Shown here: in pieces, positions 33,433-42,818 of the stretch
How positions within the stretch are numbered: the first letter of the stretch is position 1
How the letters are laid out: each line of letters starts with the position of its first letter
NCBI RefSeq assembly: GCF_001613225.1
Contig: NZ_BDBY01000293.1
Span: 1 to 64,000, forward strand
DNA from: Nocardia pseudovaccinii NBRC 100343
Lineage (GTDB): Bacteria > Actinomycetota > Actinomycetes > Mycobacteriales > Mycobacteriaceae
Length of the DNA: 64,000 bases
Direction of reading: 5' to 3'
The notes under the pieces: generated by a model
Databases searched by the model: none
The model's input: only the letters and a program-made list of their open reading frames with translations
What the model was told of the DNA's origin: nothing
Program-made: the position numbers and the translations under genes

Positions 33433-33837
33433 ATGGCGAACTCGGCGAGGCGACGCAAACCGCGCCGCAAGAACCCCGACACCAGCACGCCAGGGAAGTC
33501 GACCTGGTTGCAGATGCGCGACGAAGCCAGAGCAACACGGCAGCGGAAACGCAAACACCCCTACATGTTCGACGGCACCACCCCCGCCACACCCATCCAC
33601 GAACCCGACACCGTGTGGCAGGTACTGACCCTGGCGGCACTACTGGACGGGCAGGACATGCCCACCGGGCGGATCCGGGAGCTGTTCGAGGCGTTATGCG
33701 GGGACGGTTTCGAGGCGGTGTGGGCGGTGGTGAAAGACGAACCCGCCGAGGTGCTGTGGCCGTTGTTCGATGCCATCAACACCCACTTCAATTCGCTGCC
33801 CGACCCGCAACAGGCGGGTGAGCTGCCGGGGGGCTGA
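33433..33837 (+). CDS. Tail assembly chaperone, first frame (G-like)
   Basis: A 134-residue protein: an Arg/Lys-rich first 40 residues, then a helical domain with WQVLTLAALLDGQDMPTGR. It lies between tail tube and tape measure, as G-type tail assembly chaperones do. The last codons GGG GGC TGA contain a GGGGGGC slippery heptamer (33828-33834); a -1 shift there fuses it to the next frame. ATG 33433 directly abuts the tail-protein TAA. The chaperone coats the tape measure during tail assembly and is not kept in the virion. Confidence 0.75.
   Translation: MANSARRRKPRRKNPDTSTPGKSTWLQMRDEARATRQRKRKHPYMFDGTTPATPIHEPDTVWQVLTLAALLDGQDMPTGRIRELFEALCGDGFEAVWAVVKDEPAEVLWPLFDAINTHFNSLPDPQQAGELPGG
33828..33834 (+). 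promoter_or_regulatory. Programmed -1 frameshift site GGGGGGC
   Basis: The heptamer G GGG GGC immediately precedes the TGA of the first chaperone frame and fits the X XXY YYZ slippery rule. After a -1 slip the ribosome reads CTG ATT GGC CTC and enters the next frame with no stop. Position and geometry match the G/GT chaperone frameshift conserved in tailed phages. Confidence 0.7.
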
Positions 33838-33845
33838 TTGGCCTC

Positions 33846-34289
33846 GTGTGCCTCATCGAGGAGCGTGGTGAGGAGATCGAGGCCGACCTATTCGAGCGTG
33901 GCTGGGATCTGCTCGATTACTTCCGAGGCACGCGGCCATGGTCACAGCTGATCCGGCTGCTGCGGCGGCTACCGATGTGGTCGCACTACCAAGCCGCCCT
34001 ACTGATGGACCCCGACCTCGGGGAACTCCGCGCCCGGCAGGAGCCCGCTGAAGAGGCTGAGCCGCAACCACTGTCGCCCCTGCATTACGACCTGCCCTCA
34101 CTGTTGGCGTTGCGGCATATCGATATCACCAAGGAACTCATCCGCGTCGTCGCCTCGGTGTTCGCCGACACCCCGGCCGCTCCGTTACCGCCGGAGCCGC
34201 GCCCGATGACCGCCGAGGCGCAGGCTCGTGCGCGTGCCGACCGGGACCAGGTCCTCGATGTCCTTACCCGGTTGGGAGTTCAGGTGTAG
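33846..34289 (+). CDS. Tail assembly chaperone, second frame (T-like)
   Basis: A 147-residue protein if started at GTG 33846, but it is probably expressed as the C-terminal part of a -1 frameshift fusion beginning at 33433 and joining near 33834. It has acidic helices (EERGEEIEADLFERGWDLLDY), a Trp/Leu-rich middle and a Pro-rich stretch before a last helix. The open frame extends back to the slippery site. No separate ribosome-binding site is evident. It is followed by the tape measure gene. Confidence 0.7.
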   Translation: MCLIEERGEEIEADLFERGWDLLDYFRGTRPWSQLIRLLRRLPMWSHYQAALLMDPDLGELRARQEPAEEAEPQPLSPLHYDLPSLLALRHIDITKELIRVVASVFADTPAAPLPPEPRPMTAEAQARARADRDQVLDVLTRLGVQV

Positions 34290-34305
34290 GAGGGGCGGTG
34301 AGCTG

Positions 34306-37300
34306 GTGGCGCAGTCCTATTCCGCAGGCTCAGCCCGCCTGAGCGTCGTCCCGGAGCTGGCGCGGGACTTCCTCACCAGCCTGCGCACCCAACTGCAACG
34401 CATCCGCGCCACCTTCGGGGTGCAGGTCATCCCGGATCTGAGCGGATTCACCACCGAGCTGCGGACCCGGCTGTCACGGATGCGCAACCTGACGGTGAAG
34501 GTGCAGGTAGAACCGGATCTGACCGGGTTCGCCGCCCGATTGAATACCGCGTTGGCGCCGTTCCGCAACCGGGTCATCCGCATCCGCATCGAGATCGACC
34601 AATCCCAGCTGCTGCTATTGCTGCAACTACTCGCGCAACTGCGCGGCGCTACAGGACCGGCCGGGATGTCGATGGGACGGCTCGGCTCAGCGATGACCCT
34701 CGCATCAGCGGCGGCGGGTGCGTTGAAGGTGGCGGTAGCCGGGCTGGTTCTCGGGTCGCTGTTTCCGTTGGTCGCGGTCGCCGCGCAAGCCGCGGGCACC
34801 CTCGGGTTGCTACCCGCCGCTGCGGCGGCCGCGGCAGCGGGGATCGCGACGATCGCTGTCGGCGTGACCGGGGTGAAGGATGCTTTCGCTGCCGCCAAGC
34901 AGATGTCGGAGACCGCGGGCCAAGACGCCGAAACCCGCACGAAGGCGATCGCCGCTGCCCAGCGCAGTGAGCAGCAGGCCACTAAAGCAGTCGAGACCGC
35001 TCGTAAGGCGCTCAACACCGCCTACGCCGAGGCGTCGAAACGGTTGCGGGACTTGGAACTGCAAGCGCGCGGCGCAGCCCTCAACGAAGGCGACGCCCTG
35101 CTCTCGATCGCCGAGGCCCGCCGCGATCTCGCGCAGCTGCAATCAACCGACCCGCTCGAGTATGTGCGCGCCAACCAGCGCATCGCCGACGCCGAACAAA
35201 CCCTCCTCGAAACACGGGCGCGGCGCGCGGACATCGACGAACAACTCGCCGACGCCCAGGCCAAAGGGATCGAGGGCAGCGACGAAGTCGTGGCCGGCCG
35301 AGAAAATCTCACCAACGCCGAAACCCAGCTCGCCGACGCCCAAACGGCGGTTGCCGACGCTACCTCGCAAATGTCGTCTGCTGCAGAGGTATTCGAGCGG
35401 GCGATGGCGAAACTGTCCCCGGCTGCCCAGGATTTCGTCACCAAGATCCGCGGACTCGGCACTGCCTGGACCGGGTTCCGGATGGCGGTGCAGCAGCCGC
35501 TATTCGACGGCCTTGGAGACGCGGTCATCCACCTCGCCGATGCCCAACTCGACCGCGTCCGCGACGGTCTGGCCGGGATCGCGGGCGCGATCAACACTGG
35601 CCTGCGTCGTGTCCTGGATGACCTGTCGACCCCGGCGACGGGGGACAAGCTCGAGAAGATCTTCGTCAATGCCCAAGCCGCGATCGGCCCGCTGATCGAC
35701 GGCGTCAACGACCTGGTGCAGGGCCTGCTGTCCCTAGCTGGAGTCGGCTCGGAATTCCTGCCCGACGCGAGCACGAGTTTCGCCGAGTCGATGGCCAGCT
35801 TCCGGGCCTGGGCCGAAAGCACCGATGGGCAGCAGAAATTCAGGGACTTCCTCAAGGACTCCCTCGATGCGCTGGGCCGGATCTGGGAGCTGGCGAAATC
35901 GATCGGCAAAGCCCTCGCCGGGCTCATCACGACCGCCGAGCCGTCGGGGGAGTCGATGATCGATTCCCTGGTGCGCAACCTCGACCGATTCTCTGCCTGG
36001 TTGAACTCACCCGAGGGCCGCCAGGCGATGAAGGACTTTTGGGAAGACGTCCGCACCACCGTCACCAACCTCGCCAGCCTCGCCGTCTGGATCGGACGCG
36101 CCGCCGAAAAGCTTTACGAGTTCTTGGATCTGATCCGAGATATCTCCGGTATCAATATCTTCCAGGGCGCTCTATTCACGCTCATCGAAAAGCTCGGACA
36201 GGTGCCAGAGGCGTTCGAGCGCATCCGCGAATCGCTCGATGACCACCTGCCAGGTTCGCTCTCAGGTGCTTCGCTGAACCTGACCGGCTTCGGTGACTCC
36301 CTCGATGGGCTGCGTACTCGGGTGGCGGGCATCGTCTCCGGGATCGGCGAGGCCTGGGACGGGCTGCGCGAGAAGATGGCCACGCCGATCAACTGGGTCA
36401 TCTCCAATATCGTCAACGGCGGATTCAAAGGCGCCTGGAACGCCATCCGCACCGCTATCCCGCTGCTGCCGGAGTGGGCTGCGGACGTGCCACTGGTCGA
36501 AGTCGCCAAACGCGCCACGGGCGGACCCGCCACGGAGGGCAGGGTCACTGGGCCGGGATCACGGATTTCTGATTCGGTGCCTGCGTTGCTGTCGCGCGAC
36601 GAACATGTCTGGACCGCAGACGAAGTCGACGCTGTCGGCGGTCACAGCGCGATGCTGCGGCTGCGCCACGCCGCACGCGCCGGGCGGCTACCCCGCTTCC
36701 GCGACGGCGGCGGGGTGTTCGGGTCGGTCACCGATTGGATCGGTGACCGCCTGTCCTCGGTCACTGCGGGGCTGCGGGGCAAGATCGCGGAGCTGTTCCT
36801 CACTCCCGTCCAAACCCTCGCCGACTCGATCCCCGACCTCGGAGGCGGGATCGGGCAACTACCCCGCGCGGTCCTGCAGCAGGTCACCGACTCCGCCACG
36901 CAGGTGATCGCAGGTCGGACCGCGAGTGTGTCCTCCGGAACCGGTTCGCGTAGCGCCGCAGTTCCGCCGGGTGAGGGTGTGCAGCGGTGGCGGGCGATGG
37001 CGATCGATGCGTTGAAGCGGGAGGGCTTCGACCCTGGACAGGTCGACATCATGCTGTCGCAGATCCAGTCCGAATCCGGTGGCGACCCTGATATCGCCCA
37101 GCAGATCGTTGACATCAACGGCACCGGTGAATCCGCGGGTGTCGGGTTGTTGCAGATCATTCCGGGAACCTTTGCCGCACACCGTGACCCAACGCTGCCT
37201 GATGATCGCCGTGACCCGTTCTCGAACATGGTCGCCGCCCTGCGCTACTACAAGTCCCGCTACGGCATGGACCTGTCGCAAATGTGGGGACACGGCCACG

Positions 37301-37881
37301 GCTACGACACCGGCGGCATATGGGAACCCGACACTCTCGGCTGGAACACCTCGGGCAAGCCCGAAGCCGTCCTCACCAACGAGGAATGGCGCTGGTTCCG
37401 CGAACTCATCGACTCCCTCACCCAACCCGTACCCGGCCAAACCCAGCCCGGTTTGGCCGATCCCGCCCGCAAGGGACTCGGCCTGGACACGTGGGAATCG
37501 CTGGGGCAGAAAGCAACCGATGCATTCACCAGCGCGGGCAAGAGTTTCCTCGACAATCAGGTCGATGATGCGTTGTCGGTGATCGGTGCTCCGAACCTGC
37601 TGAATTCGGATCGGGTCCGGGCTGTGGATGACTACCGCCGCGCCTACGAGGTGTTCGAGGCCACCAAGGCCGCCCGCACGGCCGGGGCCGCGGACTACCA
37701 GGCGTTGATGAACCAGGTCGCGCCGCCACCAGCGCCAACCCTCACCCCAGCCGCGGCACCGGTATCGAACATCGACAACTCCACCCACATCACCGTCCAA
37801 ACCCGCGACGTGGACGAAGGCTACCGGCGTGCCTTGCAGATCGCGGACCTGCGTGCGCTGCAGCACACCGCTAGGAGGTGA
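34306..37881 (+). CDS. Tail tape measure protein with lytic transglycosylase domain
   Basis: A 1191-residue protein. Residues about 135-190 are hydrophobic, residues about 210-365 form coiled coils (RKALNTAYAEASKRLRDLEL region), and a long helical middle sets tail length. A C-terminal soluble lytic transglycosylase-type domain lies at about 900-1000: the catalytic Glu is in SQIQSESGGDP, with GLLQIIPGTF and AALRYYKSRYG as later motifs. This domain would cut peptidoglycan during DNA entry. GTG 34306 follows AGGAGGGGC at ten bases. The stop overlaps the next gene's ribosome-binding site. Confidence 0.85.
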   Translation: MAQSYSAGSARLSVVPELARDFLTSLRTQLQRIRATFGVQVIPDLSGFTTELRTRLSRMRNLTVKVQVEPDLTGFAARLNTALAPFRNRVIRIRIEIDQSQLLLLLQLLAQLRGATGPAGMSMGRLGSAMTLASAAAGALKVAVAGLVLGSLFPLVAVAAQAAGTLGLLPAAAAAAAAGIATIAVGVTGVKDAFAAAKQMSETAGQDAETRTKAIAAAQRSEQQATKAVETARKALNTAYAEASKRLRDLELQARGAALNEGDALLSIAEARRDLAQLQSTDPLEYVRANQRIADAEQTLLETRARRADIDEQLADAQAKGIEGSDEVVAGRENLTNAETQLADAQTAVADATSQMSSAAEVFERAMAKLSPAAQDFVTKIRGLGTAWTGFRMAVQQPLFDGLGDAVIHLADAQLDRVRDGLAGIAGAINTGLRRVLDDLSTPATGDKLEKIFVNAQAAIGPLIDGVNDLVQGLLSLAGVGSEFLPDASTSFAESMASFRAWAESTDGQQKFRDFLKDSLDALGRIWELAKSIGKALAGLITTAEPSGESMIDSLVRNLDRFSAWLNSPEGRQAMKDFWEDVRTTVTNLASLAVWIGRAAEKLYEFLDLIRDISGINIFQGALFTLIEKLGQVPEAFERIRESLDDHLPGSLSGASLNLTGFGDSLDGLRTRVAGIVSGIGEAWDGLREKMATPINWVISNIVNGGFKGAWNAIRTAIPLLPEWAADVPLVEVAKRATGGPATEGRVTGPGSRISDSVPALLSRDEHVWTADEVDAVGGHSAMLRLRHAARAGRLPRFRDGGGVFGSVTDWIGDRLSSVTAGLRGKIAELFLTPVQTLADSIPDLGGGIGQLPRAVLQQVTDSATQVIAGRTASVSSGTGSRSAAVPPGEGVQRWRAMAIDALKREGFDPGQVDIMLSQIQSESGGDPDIAQQIVDINGTGESAGVGLLQIIPGTFAAHRDPTLPDDRRDPFSNMVAALRYYKSRYGMDLSQMWGHGHGYDTGGIWEPDTLGWNTSGKPEAVLTNEEWRWFRELIDSLTQPVPGQTQPGLADPARKGLGLDTWESLGQKATDAFTSAGKSFLDNQVDDALSVIGAPNLLNSDRVRAVDDYRRAYEVFEATKAARTAGAADYQALMNQVAPPPAPTLTPAAAPVSNIDNSTHITVQTRDVDEGYRRALQIADLRALQHTARR

Positions 37882-37889
37882 CATCGGTT

Positions 37890-38807
37890 GTGGTGCATCC
37901 GGATTCAGTCACTGTCGAGGTCTTAGGGGTCGATGACTCGCACTGGATCATCAACGGCCCTGATGCCGACCGCGATGTCATCACCCTGGCCACCAGCCCC
38001 AAGGGCATCAACGACGCCCCGGTCACCACCACCTACAAATCCTCGGTCTACCAGCGCGGTGCAACCTACCAAGGCAAACGCTATCTCAAACGCGACATCA
38101 CCTTCGCGGTCAACATCCACGGCACCGACCCCGAGGAATGGGAACAACGCGACTCGGCGTGGCGCAACGCCTGGGACTACGAACTCGACGCCTGGGACCC
38201 CGACGCCACACTCACCAAACTACAGATCAGCACCGACCGCTCCACCCGCTGGCTGTGGCTCGCCCTCGACAAAAGTATCGAATTCGAATCCGAACGCGAC
38301 CCACACCTACTACGCAAATCCGTTGTCCCGATGGCCGTCACGGCCGCGCAACCGATGTGGGAAGAACCCACAAAGGTCACCTTCTGGGAAACCGGTGAAG
38401 GGGCGAGTGAGGGCTTCATCGAGGTCTCCAACCCCACCGATCTCGAGATGGCGCAGAAGTGGGTGCTCACCCGCGGACGCTGGCGGATACCGGATGTGTC
38501 CTGGCGCGGCAAGAAGTATCGGCGGGCACCCGCCGGGCCTTATGCCAACCGCATGATCACGCTGCCGATGCTCGGCGATCGGGAGGGCGGTGCCCGCATC
38601 GATTTGGATCCGGCGCGGCTGTATGTGCGAGACCTCAACGGCACCAACCTCGTCGGCCGCCTCGGCGGGCTGCACTTCATGCACCGCATCCCGCCCCGCA
38701 CCCCACCAACGTTGCTACCGATCAGCATCGACGACGCCCCAACCGGTGGCGCGCGAGCGGAGTTACGTCAGCCCCGGTTGTGGAGCCGGGCATGGGGGCT
38801 GCGGTGA
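37890..38807 (+). CDS. Phage distal tail-type protein
   Basis: A 305-residue beta-rich protein directly after the tape measure, where distal tail (Dit-like) or baseplate hub proteins lie. It has VEVLGVDDSHWIINGPDADRD, a DAWDPDATLTKLQIST segment and a Trp-rich middle. The ribosome-binding site AGGAGGTGA (37873-37881) supports GTG 37890; GTG 37878 lies inside it. It ends with an overlap into the Gp37-like gene. The exact structural role is inferred from order. Confidence 0.7.
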   Translation: MVHPDSVTVEVLGVDDSHWIINGPDADRDVITLATSPKGINDAPVTTTYKSSVYQRGATYQGKRYLKRDITFAVNIHGTDPEEWEQRDSAWRNAWDYELDAWDPDATLTKLQISTDRSTRWLWLALDKSIEFESERDPHLLRKSVVPMAVTAAQPMWEEPTKVTFWETGEGASEGFIEVSNPTDLEMAQKWVLTRGRWRIPDVSWRGKKYRRAPAGPYANRMITLPMLGDREGGARIDLDPARLYVRDLNGTNLVGRLGGLHFMHRIPPRTPPTLLPISIDDAPTGGARAELRQPRLWSRAWGLR

Positions 38808-40557
38808 GCGTCGACCTCGACTCCCTGTCGTTGGCCGAGCAGTGCGAGGCCATCTGGGAGGCCACCCTCGCCGCCGAACACGCCGACGACCTCGAACGCC
38901 AATCCCAGCCATTAGTGCGGCTGTGGGACGGACACTGGCGCCTGGCCGGGGTCGTGTGCTCGGAGTACCGCGCCGAGTTCACCTGGATCGACAACGACAC
39001 CGGCACCGCGCTGCTCGAACTCCCACTCGATGACCCCCTAGCGAAATGGGTATGGCGCACCCGCGCCCGCGTCGAAGCCGGTGAAGGCCGCAACATCCAC
39101 ATCACCTGCGACAAGACCGGTGCCCGCTGGTCCGGACGCCTGCACGACCACTCCATCGAACGACGCGCCGACGGCACCCAAGTCCTGACACTACGTTTCG
39201 TCCACGACTTCCAGCACCTCAAGCACTACCTGATCTGGGCAAACCCCTTCTTCGACGCCTCAGTACAGATCCCCAGATCCTTCGGACCAGTCCCCGGTCC
39301 AGCACGCTGGGCATTGAAACTCCCACTGTTCCTCAACGTCTTGCGTGAGCAGGTGCAGCAACACGGGTGGCAGCTACCCGACGATCCCCTAGATCCAGCC
39401 TCCTGGCTGGGGGCGGTCGGGCTGGACATGTCGCAGTGGTCGGTGGTCGTCGCCCCGACCAGCTTCGCCGAAGACCTCGCCGCCGGAACACTGTGGGCGA
39501 CACCGCATTCACGGTTCAAGTACTGGCACGACATGGCCCGCGACATCCTCGAAGACGCCGAACTCTCGGTACGGTGCCGCCGCTGGCTCGAAGGCGACCC
39601 ACCACCCTGGCCCGGCGCACCACAGCTGCGCCACGGGGTGCTCGTCATCGACATCGTGAACACCTCCGGCTACTGCAGCGACACCAGCAACGGCGGCAAC
39701 CCCTTCGACGGCCTCGCGCGCACCGTCGCCCGGTTCAGCGAAGACTTCATCGACAGCATCGAAGAACCCATCACCGACCCGGTTACCCCCGCCGACTACC
39801 TGATCCCCGGACAGCGCCGCACCCACGTCACCACACCGTTCGCGGTCTACTTCGACGGCCCCGACACCGGCATCGAAACCTCCAAATTCACCGAGACTGC
39901 TTCCACCGCAGTGCAGGTCGTGACCGGAGGGTCCTCGATGCCGGGGGTTGTGGGTGCCCCACCCCACGGTTGGGGTGGGGCACCCACAACCCAAACACTG
40001 TCGACGAAACCATCTCCGCCGGAGTCCAAATGGCCGGCGACCTCGTCGCCGCCATGATCGGCGTCCCACCCGTCGGTGGAGCCACCGACGCCATGCTCCG
40101 CCCCCTCTACCAAGGAACACTGCTCGCCTGGCACGCAGTCAAATCCGCGGCACGAGAACATAACTCAGGCTGGTCCCGATTCTTCGAGTACATGGCCGAC
40201 TCACCCGGTCGCGCCTACACGATCGCCGCGATGATGGCCCTACGCAAGGGCTTCCACGACACCCGATCCTGGTTCACCCACGAGATCACCGTCCGCGACG
40301 GCGCACCCTACGTCATCGGCGAAACCGGACACTGGTTCCTCGGCGACCGCATCGGCGCCACCGCACCCGGCGACGACACCTACACCATCCGCATCGACCG
40401 CGTCCGCGAACTCACCCTCGCCTGGGACCGCGACCAATTCCCCGAATGGCGACCCATCATCGGCGACCCCACCAGCAACAAAGACCGCGGCCAACGCACC
40501 CTCGACATGGTCTCCGACCTCGTCTCCGGCGTACACGAACTGGGAGTGCTTGCCTGA
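38804..40557 (+). CDS. Gp37-like siphovirus tail protein, frame change at a palindrome
   Basis: Together the two frames encode a Gp37-like tail protein (ReqiPepy6 type) of about 580 residues. The first frame runs from GTG 38804 (or ATG 38792) through LSLAEQCEAIWEATLAAEHA and on to the VQVVTGGSS motif. The second, offset by one base, starts its recognisable part at NTVDETISAGVQMAGDL and ends at 40557. The switch coincides with a 22-base-pair perfect palindrome (39945-39992). The family normally reads through here with a short linker. Without recoding, the first frame ends at 40057 in unrelated residues, which would truncate the protein. Confidence 0.65.
39945..39992. repeat. 22-base-pair perfect palindrome inside tail gene
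   Basis: The left arm (GGGTTGTGGGTGCCCCACCC plus CA) and its exact complement are separated by the 4-base loop CGGT. All 22 pairs match. It lies exactly where the Gp37-like protein changes reading frame. It could be an inserted short palindromic element or a structure promoting frameshifting; no second copy was noticed in the window. Confidence 0.85.
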
Positions 40558-40707
40558 CAGCATCATCCATTGTGCGTTCAGATATGGCCGTCCGGCCTGC
40601 TGGCCGCCAGAGAACCTCGTCGCCGTCGTCCAGACGGGTGACACAACCGGTTGGCCACGTTGCGGGATGCACACCAAAGCTGCGCCTTGTCCGCCAACAT
40701 GTCGGAC

Positions 40708-41832
40708 TCACCGGCGGTCCTGCGGCTGGTACAGCAGGCGCAGGAGTCGGTTGCCTTGGAAGACGACGATCGAGGACAGCATGCCTCGCTTGATGTCGCG
40801 CACCCGCGGTGCTGCGGGGCCGTCGCTGTTGAGCAGCCAGTCAGCGAGCAGTTCCGGCAGCGCGAAAACGAGGCGGAACTGCGGCGGCCCATCACGGGGG
40901 ACGATGACCCAGTCGCCGTCGTGTTTTCCACGATGGGCGAACTTGATGTCCACGGTAATCTCTGAGCCAGGGTGCCGGTCGAGATAGGTCCAGAATTCTG
41001 CCCTGGACTCGATCCGCAAAACCAGGATGAAGGGCGCGGAGGGAAACCCGACGATCAAGTTACCGAGCCGGTTGCTGTGCAGGTCACTCGCGATCGTCAT
41101 GAGCTGGTCGTGCGGCAGCACCTGCGAACTTCGTTTCCCAGGCATACGACCCACAGTCATGTAGGACGAGACACCCATGTCTGGGCTCCACTCGTCCTGT
41201 GCGTCTGTCTCGTCGCTCTCAGCGGGTGTGTCGAATCCTCCGGTCCATGTGCCCAATGCGCGCCGGAGGGCTGCGCGCACCTGCCCAACTGGCAAGCGGG
41301 TGATCTCGCGCGTAAGCGCGAGATCACGTGTCGCGTCCGCGATATCGCTGACTAGCTTAAGAAGATCAGCGAAGCCAGAACCCGACAGATCGACGAGCGA
41401 GATCTGTTGGGCCAGCGCATATCGCTGCGCCTCCGGAGCGAATCCGCTGGCCGAGAACAAGGTGTAGCGGTACTGGTACCGCCGGATCGGCACCGAATGC
41501 ACGCCCGAGGAGAAGGGCGAGTACTGCTCGTTGACGTCGTGGATGGTGCCGTGGGCGTTGCGCACCACCGCTATTCCGACCTTCTGTTTGGTGAACTTGG
41601 CTTCGACGAACAGACGCAGTGGAAGGCAGAACGGTACAGGTAGGTCGAACTCGCCGATGACGTCGGCTTGATGCTCGCCGCCGCGCCCACGCACGAGCAA
41701 TCCGTGCTTGGCCTGCTTGAGCGCATCGGGATCCTGCTGCTCGGACACAAGGAGCTTGTAGCCGTTGTCCTGTAGCAACCGCGCCAGCACCTCTTCGAGA
41801 ACGATTCCGCGCAACGCTTCGCGACCAATCAC
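40708..41832 (-). CDS. PD-(D/E)xK nuclease-like protein (Mrr-type cargo)
   Basis: A 374-residue protein on the strand opposite to the tail genes. An N-terminal helix (REALRGIVLEEVLARLLQDN) leads to a nuclease core: the Asp in HQADVIGEFD and the ExK in LRLFVEAKFTKQ form the PD-(D/E)xK pattern of Mrr-like restriction enzymes. The rest is unrecognised. GTG 41832 follows GGGAGGGAG. It is inserted between the Gp37-like gene and the next phage gene, so it looks like a prophage-encoded restriction factor. Its target is unknown; no methyltransferase lies beside it, which favours a type IV-like or self-activated role. Confidence 0.6.
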   Translation of the reverse strand: MIGREALRGIVLEEVLARLLQDNGYKLLVSEQQDPDALKQAKHGLLVRGRGGEHQADVIGEFDLPVPFCLPLRLFVEAKFTKQKVGIAVVRNAHGTIHDVNEQYSPFSSGVHSVPIRRYQYRYTLFSASGFAPEAQRYALAQQISLVDLSGSGFADLLKLVSDIADATRDLALTREITRLPVGQVRAALRRALGTWTGGFDTPAESDETDAQDEWSPDMGVSSYMTVGRMPGKRSSQVLPHDQLMTIASDLHSNRLGNLIVGFPSAPFILVLRIESRAEFWTYLDRHPGSEITVDIKFAHRGKHDGDWVIVPRDGPPQFRLVFALPELLADWLLNSDGPAAPRVRDIKRGMLSSIVVFQGNRLLRLLYQPQDRR

Positions 41833-42093
41833 CGAAACTCCCTCCCTGATCCGAAGGCACCGATAGTAGTTCGCGATGATCGGCGGGGCTGGCGGACTGG
41901 CAGCACGATCGCGCCGCTTGCATGCCAAAAGCATCAGGACGACGCCGGTAATCGGCTACAGAGAATTCCTAGCAGGGGTGAGCCCGGCTCTCGCGGTGTC
42001 GAACAAGCGCGGCGCAATGGCGCGGGGATCGATAGCCCCCATCGAATCGCAGGGGCCCACGCACCGCACGAACCGAGGTCGGGTGATGTACCG

Positions 42094-42687
42094 GTGTCTT
42101 CCGACGGACAGTTCCCTACCCGGGGCAACTGCGACCCCTCCGACCCCGAAGAAGCCTTTCTCTGGATGCTCGTCGGACTCCCCGGATTGAAAGGCGCGCC
42201 GCTGCTACTGCCGATCCAGCACCTGCGGCAGGTCTCACGCCGGTTATGGGACTGCGGCGCTCGCCCGGTCGAAGATCCGATCATCAAATACCGGCCGCCA
42301 CGTGCCGGTGACCCGCACTGGCTGGCCTCGCCCGGCACCTGGGCCGACATCAACGACCCCGAGCCCGAAGATGTCTTCGATGTCCGCCAGTTCGTGGCTG
42401 AGCTCCCGCTGCGCCAACGCCAGCAGTTGGCGGCCGCACTCGGTTTGACCGGCACCGTCCCCGACGGGCCGCCCGCACCGATGCTGCCGGTCACCACGGC
42501 AGTGTCCGACGAGGCATCGGCGTCCAACGATCCACCGCCACTGTTCGATCCGACCCGCCGCAGCGTCAAAGCCGTCATGGCCTACCTGCGCCGCGCCGAC
42601 CCCGACGAACGCGACCGGGTGCTGGCCATCGAACGCCACTTCGGCAAAGCCCGCCCAGCGATCCTGTCGCGCTACCAGCACACCTGA
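42094..42687 (+). CDS. Phage minor tail-region protein, DUF2744-like
   Basis: A 197-residue protein containing DPEEAFLWMLVGLPGLKGAP, a RRLWDCGARPVEDPIIKYRPP motif and HWLASPGTWADINDPEPE, a pattern I associate with DUF2744 proteins of actinophages. The C-terminal third has a Pro/Asp-rich linker and a final helix (KAVMAYLRRADPDERDRVLAI). GTG 42094 has a moderate ribosome-binding site. It resumes the phage operon after the third cargo. The specific role is unknown. Confidence 0.55.
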   Translation: MSSDGQFPTRGNCDPSDPEEAFLWMLVGLPGLKGAPLLLPIQHLRQVSRRLWDCGARPVEDPIIKYRPPRAGDPHWLASPGTWADINDPEPEDVFDVRQFVAELPLRQRQQLAAALGLTGTVPDGPPAPMLPVTTAVSDEASASNDPPPLFDPTRRSVKAVMAYLRRADPDERDRVLAIERHFGKARPAILSRYQHT

Positions 42688-42818
42688 CAAGGCATCGAAA
42701 AATCCTGCGGACAAGCGGAATTCGGATGCCTGCCGCGTGCCGTTCATCTGGCCCTGTGGCCCTCGATCCTGCCGTCGCCCTCCGGCGCGGCACATCCATC
42801 AGCGAAATAGGAGAGGCA

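Noticed and set aside
32113..33600. Long minus-strand open frame of 495 codons opposite the tail genes
   Set aside because: Antisense to the tail tube and chaperone genes; its product is low-complexity and Arg/Gly-rich with no domain.
36859..37884. Long minus-strand open frame opposite the tape measure end
   Set aside because: Antisense shadow caused by G+C-rich codon structure of the tape measure gene.
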